Positions 1 through 7,555 of a stretch of DNA of 13,808 bases are shown here, piece after piece (the stretch's first letter is position 1; each line of letters opens with the position of its first letter). A program made the position numbers and the translations under genes. Location: contig DAOVVI010000004.1 in the NCBI GenBank assembly GCA_030637245.1, positions 1 through 13,808 of the forward strand, written 5' to 3'. The stretch comes from Cyclobacteriaceae bacterium. GTDB lineage: Bacteria; Bacteroidota; Bacteroidia; Cytophagales; Cyclobacteriaceae. The notes under the pieces are model-generated. The model was not told the DNA's origin and made no database searches. It was given only the letters and a program-made list of their open reading frames with translations.

Positions 1-7
1 AAAGTAA

Positions 8-34
8 ATAAAAAAGGTGGCCTCATGAACCACC
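8..34 (-). terminator. Rho-independent terminator of sodN
   Basis: Read on the minus strand, a GGTGG arm (34-30) and a CCACC arm (20-16) enclose a 9-nt loop and are followed at once by six T residues (15-10) and more T-rich sequence. The hairpin lies about 40 nt past the sodN stop codon, which suits a factor-independent terminator ending a single-gene transcript. The stem is only 5 bp of strong pairs, possibly lengthened by a wobble and an A-T pair, so it is of moderate strength. Confidence 0.65.
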
Positions 35-74
35 CTCCCTATTATTAAATTGTTGTTCCAATACCATGTTAGCA

Positions 75-554
75 CTAGTGCTTATGGAAATAGGCTTTTT
101 CAAAATCAGCCACAGTTGTCCTTAATTTTTCAATAAATGCCAAATCGGTTGTTTGTTTACATTTCATGGAATAAACAGACATTTTATGTAAAAGAGCCAG
201 ATGCTTTTGATACTTAGCATAGGCTTCTTTCTGGCCCTCATCTACAATCTTGATTCTTTGATGAAGAAAGTACTGACTCACAATTTCCTGAATTTTTTTT
301 GCGTGTTCCTCCTTATTATTCACCCAACGAACAAGTTGATTGTAGTTTGGTTTTGAGTTTTGGGAAATTTCCTCAATCTGATTCATTGACTTTTCAATAG
401 TTGCAATATGCTCCTTAATCAACGTAATCCTTACGGAATCTGCATAAATTCCACATGGTATTTCGCAATGCGCAAAAGATTCCTGATAATTCAATCCTAA
501 AAGTAGAAGCAAAAAAGAGAGCCCCGTGAGCGATTTTTTTAATTTCATTTTCAT
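75..554 (-). CDS. sodN: Nickel superoxide dismutase, exported form
   Basis: Ni-SOD converts superoxide to oxygen and hydrogen peroxide at a nickel centre. The nickel is held by the N-terminal amine and imidazole of His1 and by Cys2 and Cys6 of the mature protein. The 159-aa product has a basic start and Leu-rich core (residues 1-21), then SFA followed directly by the Ni-hook motif HCEIPCGIY (29-37). Signal peptidase cleavage after Ala28 would expose His29 as residue 1, with Cys30 and Cys34 as the thiolate ligands. The rest (about 131 aa) looks helical, like the four-helix-bundle fold, and includes a family-like SQYF patch at 93-96. Characterised Streptomyces Ni-SOD is cytoplasmic and loses a short propeptide to the SodX peptidase; no sodX is in this window, so export is inferred. 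By eye the Glu17/Arg47 second-shell pair of that enzyme is not clearly kept, and there is one extra Cys (132). A second ATG six bases downstream is an equally possible start. The gene stands alone, divergent from chrA. Confidence 0.9.
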   Translation of the reverse strand: MKMKLKKSLTGLSFLLLLLGLNYQESFAHCEIPCGIYADSVRITLIKEHIATIEKSMNQIEEISQNSKPNYNQLVRWVNNKEEHAKKIQEIVSQYFLHQRIKIVDEGQKEAYAKYQKHLALLHKMSVYSMKCKQTTDLAFIEKLRTTVADFEKAYFHKH

Positions 555-613
555 TTGGTTAAAATTTAAAGTTTAAAATTTATTTTTGAGATTTTTCATT
601 TAATCTGATTTGA

Positions 614-650
614 GGAGTTAAATCACTCCGAATGATTCCAAACATGGAAT
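614..650. repeat. Paired dyads, four phased AYTCC half-sites
   Basis: GGAGT (614-618) with ACTCC (625-629), and ATTCC (635-639) with GGAAT (646-650), form two dyads of 5-6-5 geometry. Their centres are 21 bp apart. All four half-sites are the same pentamer, AYTCC, or its complement, and start 11, 10 and 11 bp apart, so they lie on one face of the helix. They sit 60-96 bp upstream of sodN and about 150-180 bp upstream of chrA. A regulator site is inferred. The elements are short and no known operator is matched. The rest of the 555-796 gap is AT-rich with no confident promoter match. Confidence 0.35.
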
Positions 651-796
651 TGTTGAATCTTTAAAAGTAATTAAAACTAATACATTTTCATTGTTCGTAT
701 AAAAAATATTTGGGTAATCAATTTTTTTTTTAAATTCAATGTAGAGTTACTTATTTTATGAATAACTAATTTTTCTACCCTTAGTTTTTAAGTTCG

Positions 797-1975
797 TTGG
801 TAAAAAGAATAAGATATTTCATTTTTTTGAAGGATGTGTTTATTATTGCCATTGGGGCTTTTGGCGGGCCTTCGGCACATTTGGCTATGCTTCTTAAAAA
901 GATGGTTAAAGAAAGAGCCTATTTGACCGAGGAGGAACTAATAGAATTAAACGCGTTATGTCAAATACTTCCGGGCCCTACTTCTACCCAGACGATTACA
1001 GCCATTGGTTTTAGAATAGGAGGCCCGTTACTCGCCTATCTTACGCTAATGGTTTGGCTGATCCCTGCCTTTTGCATCATGACAACTGTTGGATTATTGA
1101 TGTCTCATTTTGATGAAGTAGATAAATCTGTGGAATTTACAAAGTTTATCCAACCTATGGCGGTTGGGTTTGTAGCTTATGCCGCTTATACAATCAGCGC
1201 TAAAATTGTCAAGACATATGAAGCCGGCGCCATCATGATCATATCTGCAATTTTGTCTTTTATGCTAAAATCGCCTTATGTTTTTCCTGTTTTACTATTG
1301 GGTAGCGGAGCTTTAACAGCAATTAAATTTAATGAGCATCCGAAAGAGCCTCACAAAAAACTGAAGGTTGATTGGTCAAATTTTGTGCTGTGGGCAGTTG
1401 TGTTTCTGGTGATTGCCGTGGTTGGTCATTTCACCAAAATTTTGCCAATTCGATTATTGGAAAATTTTTATAGAAATGGGAGTTTAATCTTTGGGGGCGG
1501 ACAAGTATTAATTCCGTTGCTTTACACAGAGTTTGTTGAATTCAAACATTATTTAAGCTCTGAGGAATTTCTTACTGGATTTGCAGCAGTTCAAGCAGTT
1601 CCCGGTCCGGTATTTTCTTTCACGGCCTACATCGGAGCGCTCTCCATGCGGGAATATGGAATTTTCGGGGAAATAATAGGTAGTATCCTTGCATCCGTAG
1701 GCATATTTCTGCCTGGTACATTATTTATATTTTTTGTGATCAAGTTTTGGGATCAATTAAAAAAATATCGCATTGTTCGGGCCTCTTTAGAAGGAATAAA
1801 TGCCGCAAGCTCAGGTATGGTAATCGCCGCCACTTTCTTACTTTTTCAACCTTTAGAACCGGATTTTATAAATATGGCAATGATTATTTCTACATTCCTG
1901 GTGTTGATGTTCACTAAAATACCTCCCCCTTTTATCATACTGGTGGGGCTAATTGCAGGATTTTTACTAACCTAA
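797..1975 (+). CDS. chrA: Chromate transporter, ChrA (CHR) family
   Basis: This is a CHR-superfamily inner-membrane protein. Characterised members export chromate from the cytoplasm by a proton-driven mechanism. The 392-aa product is a full two-domain (long) form. The N half carries FGGP (22-25) and PGPTSTQ (59-65). The C half repeats the pattern with FGGGQVLIP (232-240) and PGPVFSF (269-275). Many hydrophobic segments fill the remainder, with a basic linker near 180-192. The start is a TTG; the frame opens only at 785, just after a stop, and this TTG is the first usable start in it. The reading gives the usual family N-terminus (basic residues, then FLKDVF). It diverges from sodN and its last 9 nt overlap the 3' end of ldcA on the other strand, leaving no room for a terminator between them. 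Chromate as the true substrate is a family inference, since distant homologues are untested. Confidence 0.88.
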   Translation: MVKRIRYFIFLKDVFIIAIGAFGGPSAHLAMLLKKMVKERAYLTEEELIELNALCQILPGPTSTQTITAIGFRIGGPLLAYLTLMVWLIPAFCIMTTVGLLMSHFDEVDKSVEFTKFIQPMAVGFVAYAAYTISAKIVKTYEAGAIMIISAILSFMLKSPYVFPVLLLGSGALTAIKFNEHPKEPHKKLKVDWSNFVLWAVVFLVIAVVGHFTKILPIRLLENFYRNGSLIFGGGQVLIPLLYTEFVEFKHYLSSEEFLTGFAAVQAVPGPVFSFTAYIGALSMREYGIFGEIIGSILASVGIFLPGTLFIFFVIKFWDQLKKYRIVRASLEGINAASSGMVIAATFLLFQPLEPDFINMAMIISTFLVLMFTKIPPPFIILVGLIAGFLLT

Positions 1976-2863
1976 ATCAAAGGCGCTCCCTTTATGGTTA
2001 ACCTTTAGTTTTGCTTCCAATCCGACAGGAATGGCATAATTTTCATTAGTATGACCGATAGGAAAATTAAAAGCTATTGGATAGTCGAATTCTTTTGTGT
2101 GTGAATAAATAATTTCATTGGCGTCGTAACCAAACACATCTTCATTGTCTTTCATATCAGAAAATTGACCGACAATTAAACCGGCAAGATCTTTTAAAAT
2201 CCCGGCTCTTTTTAAATGCACCATCATACGATCAAGATGGTAGAGTTGCTCGCCAACATCTTCCATAAACAAAATATGATCCTTGGTTGCTATTTCCGAT
2301 TTAGTGCCAATTGTATGGCAAATAATTGACAAATTTCCACCTGTCAGTTTACCTATTGCAACTCCTTGCCGGTTCAGTTTGTGATTATTAATGATACATT
2401 TTGGTTTTTTACCAAAGATTAAGTCTTTAAACCAATGCAGCGATTTTTGATCTATAGCATAAAAAAAAGACGGCATTGGTGAATGGATACTGGCTATCCC
2501 CAGATTATTGAGGTGTAGATGAATTGCAGTAACATCGCTAAATCCACAAATCCATTTCGGATCGGTTTTTAATGGGCTAAAATTAATTTGGTCAATAATC
2601 CTTGTAGATCCATATCCTCCTCTCAGTATGAAAATGGCCTTTATCTTAGGGTCAGAGATCATTTGCTGGAAATCTTCAATTCTTTGTTCGTCGGTACCAG
2701 CAAATTGATGAAAAGAATTGAATACATTTTTTCCGACTGCCACCTGCAATCCCCACGACTCTAGTATTTTGATTCCCAGGAGTGTTTTTTCCTTATTTAC
2801 TTTTTTTGCCGTAGCGACAACGCCAACTTCATTGCCAGGTTTCAGGAATTCGGGAACAATCAT
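1967..2863 (-). CDS. ldcA: LD-carboxypeptidase, peptidase family S66
   Basis: LdcA-type enzymes remove the terminal D-Ala from L,D-linked tetrapeptides of recycled muropeptides, usually in the cytoplasm. The 298-aa protein has no signal peptide. It shows the family landmarks: RGGYGSTR (81-88), the nucleophile elbow GFSD (Ser109), FMEDVGE (Glu201) and FPIGHTNENYAIP (His271), giving a Ser-Glu-His triad at the expected spacing, and a near-usual length of about 300 aa. Its start lies only 17 nt past the terminator hairpin that closes the skp genes. It must therefore depend either on read-through or on a promoter in the roughly 60 nt around the end of the second skp gene. Its 3' end overlaps chrA tail to tail by 9 nt. 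Confidence 0.9.
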   Translation of the reverse strand: MIVPEFLKPGNEVGVVATAKKVNKEKTLLGIKILESWGLQVAVGKNVFNSFHQFAGTDEQRIEDFQQMISDPKIKAIFILRGGYGSTRIIDQINFSPLKTDPKWICGFSDVTAIHLHLNNLGIASIHSPMPSFFYAIDQKSLHWFKDLIFGKKPKCIINNHKLNRQGVAIGKLTGGNLSIICHTIGTKSEIATKDHILFMEDVGEQLYHLDRMMVHLKRAGILKDLAGLIVGQFSDMKDNEDVFGYDANEIIYSHTKEFDYPIAFNFPIGHTNENYAIPVGLEAKLKVNHKGSAFDLG

Positions 2864-2874
2864 GAAGCTAAAAT

Positions 2875-2907
2875 AAAAAACCTCTGCGTTTCAGGCAGAG
2901 GTTTTAC
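2875..2907 (-). terminator. Terminator closing the uppS-bamA-skp genes
   Basis: A perfect 7-bp stem, CCTCTGC (2881-2887) with GCAGAGG (2895-2901), has a 7-nt loop. It is flanked by six A on the left (2875-2880), read as T on the minus strand, and by TTTT on the right. It sits 27 nt past the second skp stop and could work in both directions. The T-run on the minus-strand side ends 11 nt before the ldcA start codon. Confidence 0.85.
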
Positions 2908-2927
2908 AAATTATGTTTAATTTTTTA

Positions 2928-3479
2928 TTAATTCTCAGCTGGTGGAGGTGGTGGCTCAATACCTAAATGCTTCAGAACAAGGTCTGAAATATTATCTTCA
3001 TCTCTCCCATAAAGCAAAATATTTAGCCCTACTTCTGGCTGACCTGAATTAAAAATGTGGGTAAATCCATTTGCTTTAGCAACTTCATCTATTGCTTTCT
3101 GTATTTTATCATATGCAGGTTTAAGGAGTTCACCTTGTTTTCTTTGCAATGAGTTTTGAGCATCTTGCTGGAATTTTTGAATTGATTGCTGAAGGTTTTG
3201 CAATTCCCTTTCTTTATCTGCCCGTACTTCTGGAATCATATTGGCAGCATTTCTTTGAAAATCTTCTGCTTTGGCTTGAAAATCAGTTGCTTTAGATTCT
3301 AGCTGAGTTGATAACTGCTGTTCGTAATCTTTTAGATCAGCCTCAATCTGTTTTGCCTCTGGCAAATTACTCAATATATACTCAGCATTAGTGTATCCGA
3401 TTTTAATACCGATGTCTTGCGCTTTAGCAGACAATGCCGCTACTAAAAATGCAAGAATAAAAATCCATTTCGTTTTCAT
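2928..3479 (-). CDS. skp: Skp/OmpH-like periplasmic chaperone (second copy)
   Basis: Skp/OmpH proteins are trimeric periplasmic chaperones that hold unfolded outer-membrane proteins on their way to BamA. The 183-aa product has a clear signal peptide (1-20, ending AKA before Gln21). A short strand segment containing IGYTNAEYILSNLPE (27-41) follows, then a long Gln/Glu/Lys-rich coiled-coil region (about 42-120) and a C-terminal part that closes the trimer core. The tail has five consecutive prolines (176-180), which is unusual and absent from its neighbour. The gene lies 26 nt after the first skp copy and is the last gene before the hairpin terminator. Tandem skp copies next to bamA are common in Bacteroidota. 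The two copies differ enough that separate client preferences are possible, but that is inference. Confidence 0.9.
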   Translation of the reverse strand: MKTKWIFILAFLVAALSAKAQDIGIKIGYTNAEYILSNLPEAKQIEADLKDYEQQLSTQLESKATDFQAKAEDFQRNAANMIPEVRADKERELQNLQQSIQKFQQDAQNSLQRKQGELLKPAYDKIQKAIDEVAKANGFTHIFNSGQPEVGLNILLYGRDEDNISDLVLKHLGIEPPPPPAEN

Positions 3480-3505
3480 TTGTTTAAAAATTAGTTAAAA
3501 ATACT

Positions 3506-4039
3506 TTATTTTATCGTATCGTTTTCGTCTCCGTATCCCAGTTCATCCAGTACGTAATCTGTATAATCATGAATAGGATCAGTGTATATCATAACCATAT
3601 CTGCTGCTTTATCGAACATAAACTGTAATCTATGTGCTTTACATACTTTCTCAGTAGCTTCAAAAACACTTTCCAAAACCGGCTTCATGAGTTCTTTTTT
3701 CTTTAAAAAGAACAAGCCCTCATAACCAAATACTTTACTATTATACTCTTTTACCTCTTCTTCTTTAGTTTTAATTTCCGCAAGCCTTTCGTCTTTCATC
3801 TCCTGAGTAAGCAATACTTCTTCAGCCTGCAATTCACTGTACATACTTTCTATTTCTTTATACATTTGCTGAATCTCACTTTGCCAACTTTTTGACAATT
3901 GTCCGATTTCACCCTGGGCTTCCTTATATTCCGGCATCTGCGCCAAAATATAATCGGTATCGATATACCCGAATTTTTGAGCTTTGGCAATTTGCCCTAT
4001 ACCGGCAAGGAACAGCAAAAGTAAAAATAAATTCTTCAT
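3506..4039 (-). CDS. skp: Skp/OmpH-like periplasmic chaperone (first copy)
   Basis: The 177-aa product has the same layout as the next gene: a signal peptide (1-20, AKA before Gln21), the strand motif FGYIDTDYILAQMPEY (23-38), a charged coiled coil (about 40-105), and a C-terminal segment carrying KKELMKPVLESVFEA near 114-128. These features match the OmpH/Skp family of outer-membrane protein chaperones. It starts 9 nt after the bamA stop, so translation from the same transcript is very likely and supports a role in delivering substrates to that insertase. It has an acidic tail rather than a proline tail. Which copy does the bulk of the work cannot be told from sequence. Confidence 0.9.
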   Translation of the reverse strand: MKNLFLLLLFLAGIGQIAKAQKFGYIDTDYILAQMPEYKEAQGEIGQLSKSWQSEIQQMYKEIESMYSELQAEEVLLTQEMKDERLAEIKTKEEEVKEYNSKVFGYEGLFFLKKKELMKPVLESVFEATEKVCKAHRLQFMFDKAADMVMIYTDPIHDYTDYVLDELGYGDENDTIK

Positions 4040-4048
4040 TCTTAAAAA

Positions 4049-6772
4049 TTACCTTAATTGCTGCCCGATTGAGAAGTGGAACTGACCGCCACTTGGCTTG
4101 TTTGTTCCTGGTATGGAATCAAACCCATATCCCCAGTCAATCCCTAGTAAACCAAATGCGGGCATGAATATTCTTGCACCAAATCCTATTGACCTGAAAT
4201 TATCGAATGGGTCAAAATCACTTAATGTATGGAAATTGTTGCCGGCCTCGGCAAAACCTAGTACATATATGGTAGATGATGCAGCCATTGTAACTGGATA
4301 TCTCAATTCAAATATAAATTTATTATATGCAACTCCACCGTTCAGTCCAAATTCCGGTGGGAGTAATCTTCCATAACCGGGAGGTGTAATTCTATTATCT
4401 TCATATCCTCTCAAAGCGATCAGGTCATAACCCACAATCCAGTTGTTCGCACCTGATAGTCCGCTTCCTCCCATCTGGAATCGATCAAATGGACCTGTAG
4501 GCGCATAATCTGAATAGGTGCCAATAAAACCCAAGTGAGCTCTTGCACTAAATACCAGGTTCCCGAACAACTTCTGGTAGTATTTAGCGTCAAACATCCA
4601 CTTATGATATTCCACCCAACCATAAAGTTTTTCTGCTGAGGCGTCATCATAGTACGACTCGTCCCTGAATAATGAATATGGCGGGGTAAGATCTACACTT
4701 AACGAAAGTGACGAACCTGTTCTTGGAAACATAGGATTATCAACGCTATTTCTTGCAATGGTCAGGTTATACTTCAAATTTCGTGCCGTTCCAGTGTTGA
4801 AGCCGATTTGGCTATTGCCGCTCGATACAAAATCATCAAAAATATAATGCGTATAAGACAGTGTATTTGACATGGTGAAATAGTCATCAGGCCATCTCAA
4901 CCGCTTTCCAAGTCCAGCGCTCACCGTGTTCATGACCATCGAACCAAATTCCTGTTGGGTATAAAAATTTTGATTTCTGATCACAGATCTGTTAGCACCA
5001 ACCGTAAGTGAGTTTGGTTTTTTGCCCCCAAGCCACGGCTCAGTAAAAGTCATTGAATAGTTCTGATATATCCTTCCATTGGCCTGGACCCTGAGCGATA
5101 ATCTTTGGCCATCACCAACAGGTAAAGGCTTCCATGCTTTGAAGTTTGTGATATTTCTCAATGAGAAGTTGTTGAAAACCAAACCGACAGTTCCCACAAA
5201 ACCATAATAACCGCCCCATCCACCAGATAATTCAACCTGGTCTGAAGGTCTTTCTACCAATGCATACTCAATATCGACAGTACCGTCAGAAGGATTTGGT
5301 ATTGGATTTATACCGATTTGTTCCGGATCGAAATAGCCAAGTTGTGAAAGCTCTCTCTGAGTCCTGATAAGCAGTGACCGGTTGAAGAATTGTCCGGGCA
5401 ATGTCCTGATCTCCCGTCGTATCACATGGTCATTTGTTCGGTCGTTTCCAGTAATGATGATTTTATTGATCCTGGCCTGATCACCTTCATACACTCTCAT
5501 TTCCACATCTATAGAATCATTATTTATTCTGACTTCTACCGGATTAACAGTGAAAAATAAATAGCCATAATCCATATAAAGTGAACTTATATCTTCTCCA
5601 TTGGGGTTAAATGTCAGTTTCTTCTGGACCAATTCCATGTCATAGACGTCACCTTTTTTGATTCCCAACACCTTATTTAAAATGTCATCATTTCGGACAA
5701 AGTTTCCACTCCACTTAATATCGCCAAAGTAATACTTATTCCCCTCTTCAATTTTTATATCAATATTTATTTCATTTGCGGCGGCATCGTAAATGGAATC
5801 TGAAATTATCCGGGCGTCCCGGTATCCTTTCGAATTATAATATGTGACTAGTTTATTTTTATCCGCCTTAAACTCATCCTTTTTGAATTTTGAAGATTTA
5901 AAAAAATTGACGTTTGTACTTTCACCAAAATAATTTTTAATATCCTCGAAAGAAACTTCCTTAGTTCTGGTTAAAAAATTCCAGGTGCTTTTTACCGTGG
6001 CGTTTTTCACGACTCTCATACCATCGTGGAATACGTCGAACCTTAACTTCTCATTTGTCTTTTTAAACTTGGATCTGAGTTTATCGTCAGTGAAATCCTT
6101 ATTTCCATGAAAGGCGATCCTATCGATCCGAACCTTTGATTTTTTATCTACATGTATGTTTAGTAAAACCCCATTGGTTATAATGCTATCTTTTTTCTGT
6201 TCGATTCTGACCTGCGTATTTAAAAACCCTTTATCTACAAAATAATCCATTACGGTGAGCTCTGCGTTTTTCAATACCGCGTCCGAAACGATTTTACCCT
6301 TGATCAAGTCAAGATTTTCTTTTATATCGGATTCCTGGGTTTTATTGACTCCTTTTAAGAATATTCTTGTCAGTCTCGGCCTTTCGGTCAGTTCTAGTAC
6401 CAAATAGGCTTTATCACCTTCTACCTTGCTAATATACAATGCTACATTTCCAATGATGCCCCGATCCCAAAGCTTCTTAATGGCGTTGCTGGTAGTCTGG
6501 CTGGGTATTCTTAACTTGTCGCCAACTTTCAGTCCGGATAAGGAGATTAAGGCATTTTTATCAATGGTTTCAAGACCGGTTACTTTAATTTCAGCAATTT
6601 CATATTCCTGTGGATTGGCATAGCTCAACGCTATTTTATCATCTTTTTGAGCTTGGTCGTTAGTATTACTACCCACCCCTAACTTGATTTGACCAAATGC
6701 ATTTTGATAAAGCAAAGGCAATAGCAGTGTGAAGGTTAAAATCCACGCAAATAATTTATATTTCTTTTTCAA
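4049..6772 (-). CDS. bamA: Outer membrane protein assembly factor BamA
   Basis: BamA is the Omp85-family insertase that folds beta-barrel proteins into the outer membrane. From the TTG at 6772 the product is 907 aa. It has a typical signal peptide (1-27, basic KKKYK start, Leu-rich core, AFG before Gln). About five POTRA domains follow near 58-128, 134-209, 214-344, 347-427 and 433-508. The third is enlarged by a charged insert, as is usual in Bacteroidota. A C-terminal surface-antigen barrel (about 510-907) carries the loop-6 RGY motif at 788-790. The frame stays open upstream to ATGs at 6823 and 6859. Those starts would add charged residues ahead of the signal peptide and overlap uppS by 68 or 104 nt. 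The TTG overlaps uppS by 17 nt, has AGAAGG a short distance upstream, and places the signal peptide at the very N-terminus, so it is preferred. The protein ends GQQLR rather than in the common terminal Phe. Confidence 0.93.
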   Translation of the reverse strand: MKKKYKLFAWILTFTLLLPLLYQNAFGQIKLGVGSNTNDQAQKDDKIALSYANPQEYEIAEIKVTGLETIDKNALISLSGLKVGDKLRIPSQTTSNAIKKLWDRGIIGNVALYISKVEGDKAYLVLELTERPRLTRIFLKGVNKTQESDIKENLDLIKGKIVSDAVLKNAELTVMDYFVDKGFLNTQVRIEQKKDSIITNGVLLNIHVDKKSKVRIDRIAFHGNKDFTDDKLRSKFKKTNEKLRFDVFHDGMRVVKNATVKSTWNFLTRTKEVSFEDIKNYFGESTNVNFFKSSKFKKDEFKADKNKLVTYYNSKGYRDARIISDSIYDAAANEINIDIKIEEGNKYYFGDIKWSGNFVRNDDILNKVLGIKKGDVYDMELVQKKLTFNPNGEDISSLYMDYGYLFFTVNPVEVRINNDSIDVEMRVYEGDQARINKIIITGNDRTNDHVIRREIRTLPGQFFNRSLLIRTQRELSQLGYFDPEQIGINPIPNPSDGTVDIEYALVERPSDQVELSGGWGGYYGFVGTVGLVFNNFSLRNITNFKAWKPLPVGDGQRLSLRVQANGRIYQNYSMTFTEPWLGGKKPNSLTVGANRSVIRNQNFYTQQEFGSMVMNTVSAGLGKRLRWPDDYFTMSNTLSYTHYIFDDFVSSGNSQIGFNTGTARNLKYNLTIARNSVDNPMFPRTGSSLSLSVDLTPPYSLFRDESYYDDASAEKLYGWVEYHKWMFDAKYYQKLFGNLVFSARAHLGFIGTYSDYAPTGPFDRFQMGGSGLSGANNWIVGYDLIALRGYEDNRITPPGYGRLLPPEFGLNGGVAYNKFIFELRYPVTMAASSTIYVLGFAEAGNNFHTLSDFDPFDNFRSIGFGARIFMPAFGLLGIDWGYGFDSIPGTNKPSGGQFHFSIGQQLR

Positions 6773-7490
6773 TAACTTTTCCAAACCTTCTCTCTCTTTT
6801 TTGATAAGCCACGATTGCTTCATACAAGTGTTCCTCTCTGAAGTCCGGCCACAAAACATCAGTTATATATAATTCAGTATAGGCAATTTGCCAAAGAAGA
6901 AAATTACTGACCCTCATTTCTCCGCTAGTTCTTATCAACAGCTCAGGATCAGGGATGTTTTTAGTACAAAGATAATCGGAAAATATATCATAATTGATAT
7001 CTTCGAGACCTATTGTATCTTTTTTAACATCTTTTAACAAATTTTTTACTGCTCTGATTATTTCCCATCTACCGCTGTAACTAAGAGCTAAAATCAAATT
7101 TAACCCATCATTGTGCTTCGTCAATTCAATACTATCATGCAGCTCCTGCTGGCAGTTTTTAGGCAAGGCTGTTATATCTCCAATAGAAGTTAGTCTTACA
7201 TTATTTTTAGTGAGGGTTGATGTTTCTTTCTTGATCGTTGACACTAAAAGTTCCATCAGCCCTTTCACCTCTATTTTTGGCCTGTTCCAGTTTTCTGTAG
7301 AAAAAGCATATAATGTCAGGTGCTTTATTCCCAAATCGGCACAGGCCTCTGTTGTCTGACGAACTGCCTCCACAGCATTTCTATGCCCAAAAATCCTTTT
7401 GGCTCCTTGTTTTTTTGCCCAACGCCCATTTCCGTCCATAATAACGGCTATATGTTGAGGCAAATTGTTTAAATCTATAAGACTCTTCAT
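6756..7490 (-). CDS. uppS: Isoprenyl transferase (undecaprenyl diphosphate synthase)
   Basis: This cis-prenyltransferase adds isopentenyl units to farnesyl diphosphate to make undecaprenyl diphosphate, the lipid carrier for peptidoglycan and surface polysaccharides, at the cytoplasmic face of the inner membrane. The 244-aa length is typical. Landmarks are HIAVIMDGNGRWAK (13-26) with the Mg2+-binding Asp19, LYAFSTENWNRP (60-71), and the substrate-binding RTSGEMRVSNFLLWQ (187-201) followed by the YTELY segment. The end of the gene overlaps the bamA start, so the two are probably translationally coupled. It begins 80 nt after the upstream barrel gene. Confidence 0.96.
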   Translation of the reverse strand: MKSLIDLNNLPQHIAVIMDGNGRWAKKQGAKRIFGHRNAVEAVRQTTEACADLGIKHLTLYAFSTENWNRPKIEVKGLMELLVSTIKKETSTLTKNNVRLTSIGDITALPKNCQQELHDSIELTKHNDGLNLILALSYSGRWEIIRAVKNLLKDVKKDTIGLEDINYDIFSDYLCTKNIPDPELLIRTSGEMRVSNFLLWQIAYTELYITDVLWPDFREEHLYEAIVAYQKRERRFGKVIEKEI

Positions 7491-7495
7491 TTAAT

Positions 7496-7555
7496 AAAGG
7501 TCAAGGCATAAAAATGGAGTGCAAAGGTCGTGGTTTTTTTTCTTATTATAAAGGT
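7496..7555. repeat. Three AAAGGT hexamers at exact 27-bp spacing
   Basis: AAAGGT occurs at 7496-7501, 7523-7528 and 7550-7555, in the 80-bp gap upstream of uppS. The first two share a longer core, AAAGGTC-N2-GG. The hexamer is short and the DNA AT-rich, so this may be chance. Confidence 0.25.

Noticed and set aside
721..733. Poly-T tract upstream of chrA
   Set aside because: No hairpin precedes it on either strand, so it is not a terminator. It is ordinary AT-rich intergenic sequence.
3892..4376. Plus-strand open frames across the end of bamA and the start of the first skp gene
   Set aside because: They lie antisense to well-recognised genes, have no family-like motifs, and are explained as shadows of those coding frames.
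4420..4650. Second minus-strand frame inside bamA
   Set aside because: It overlaps the BamA barrel in another frame, has no domain resemblance, and the barrel frame is unbroken, so no frameshift is needed.
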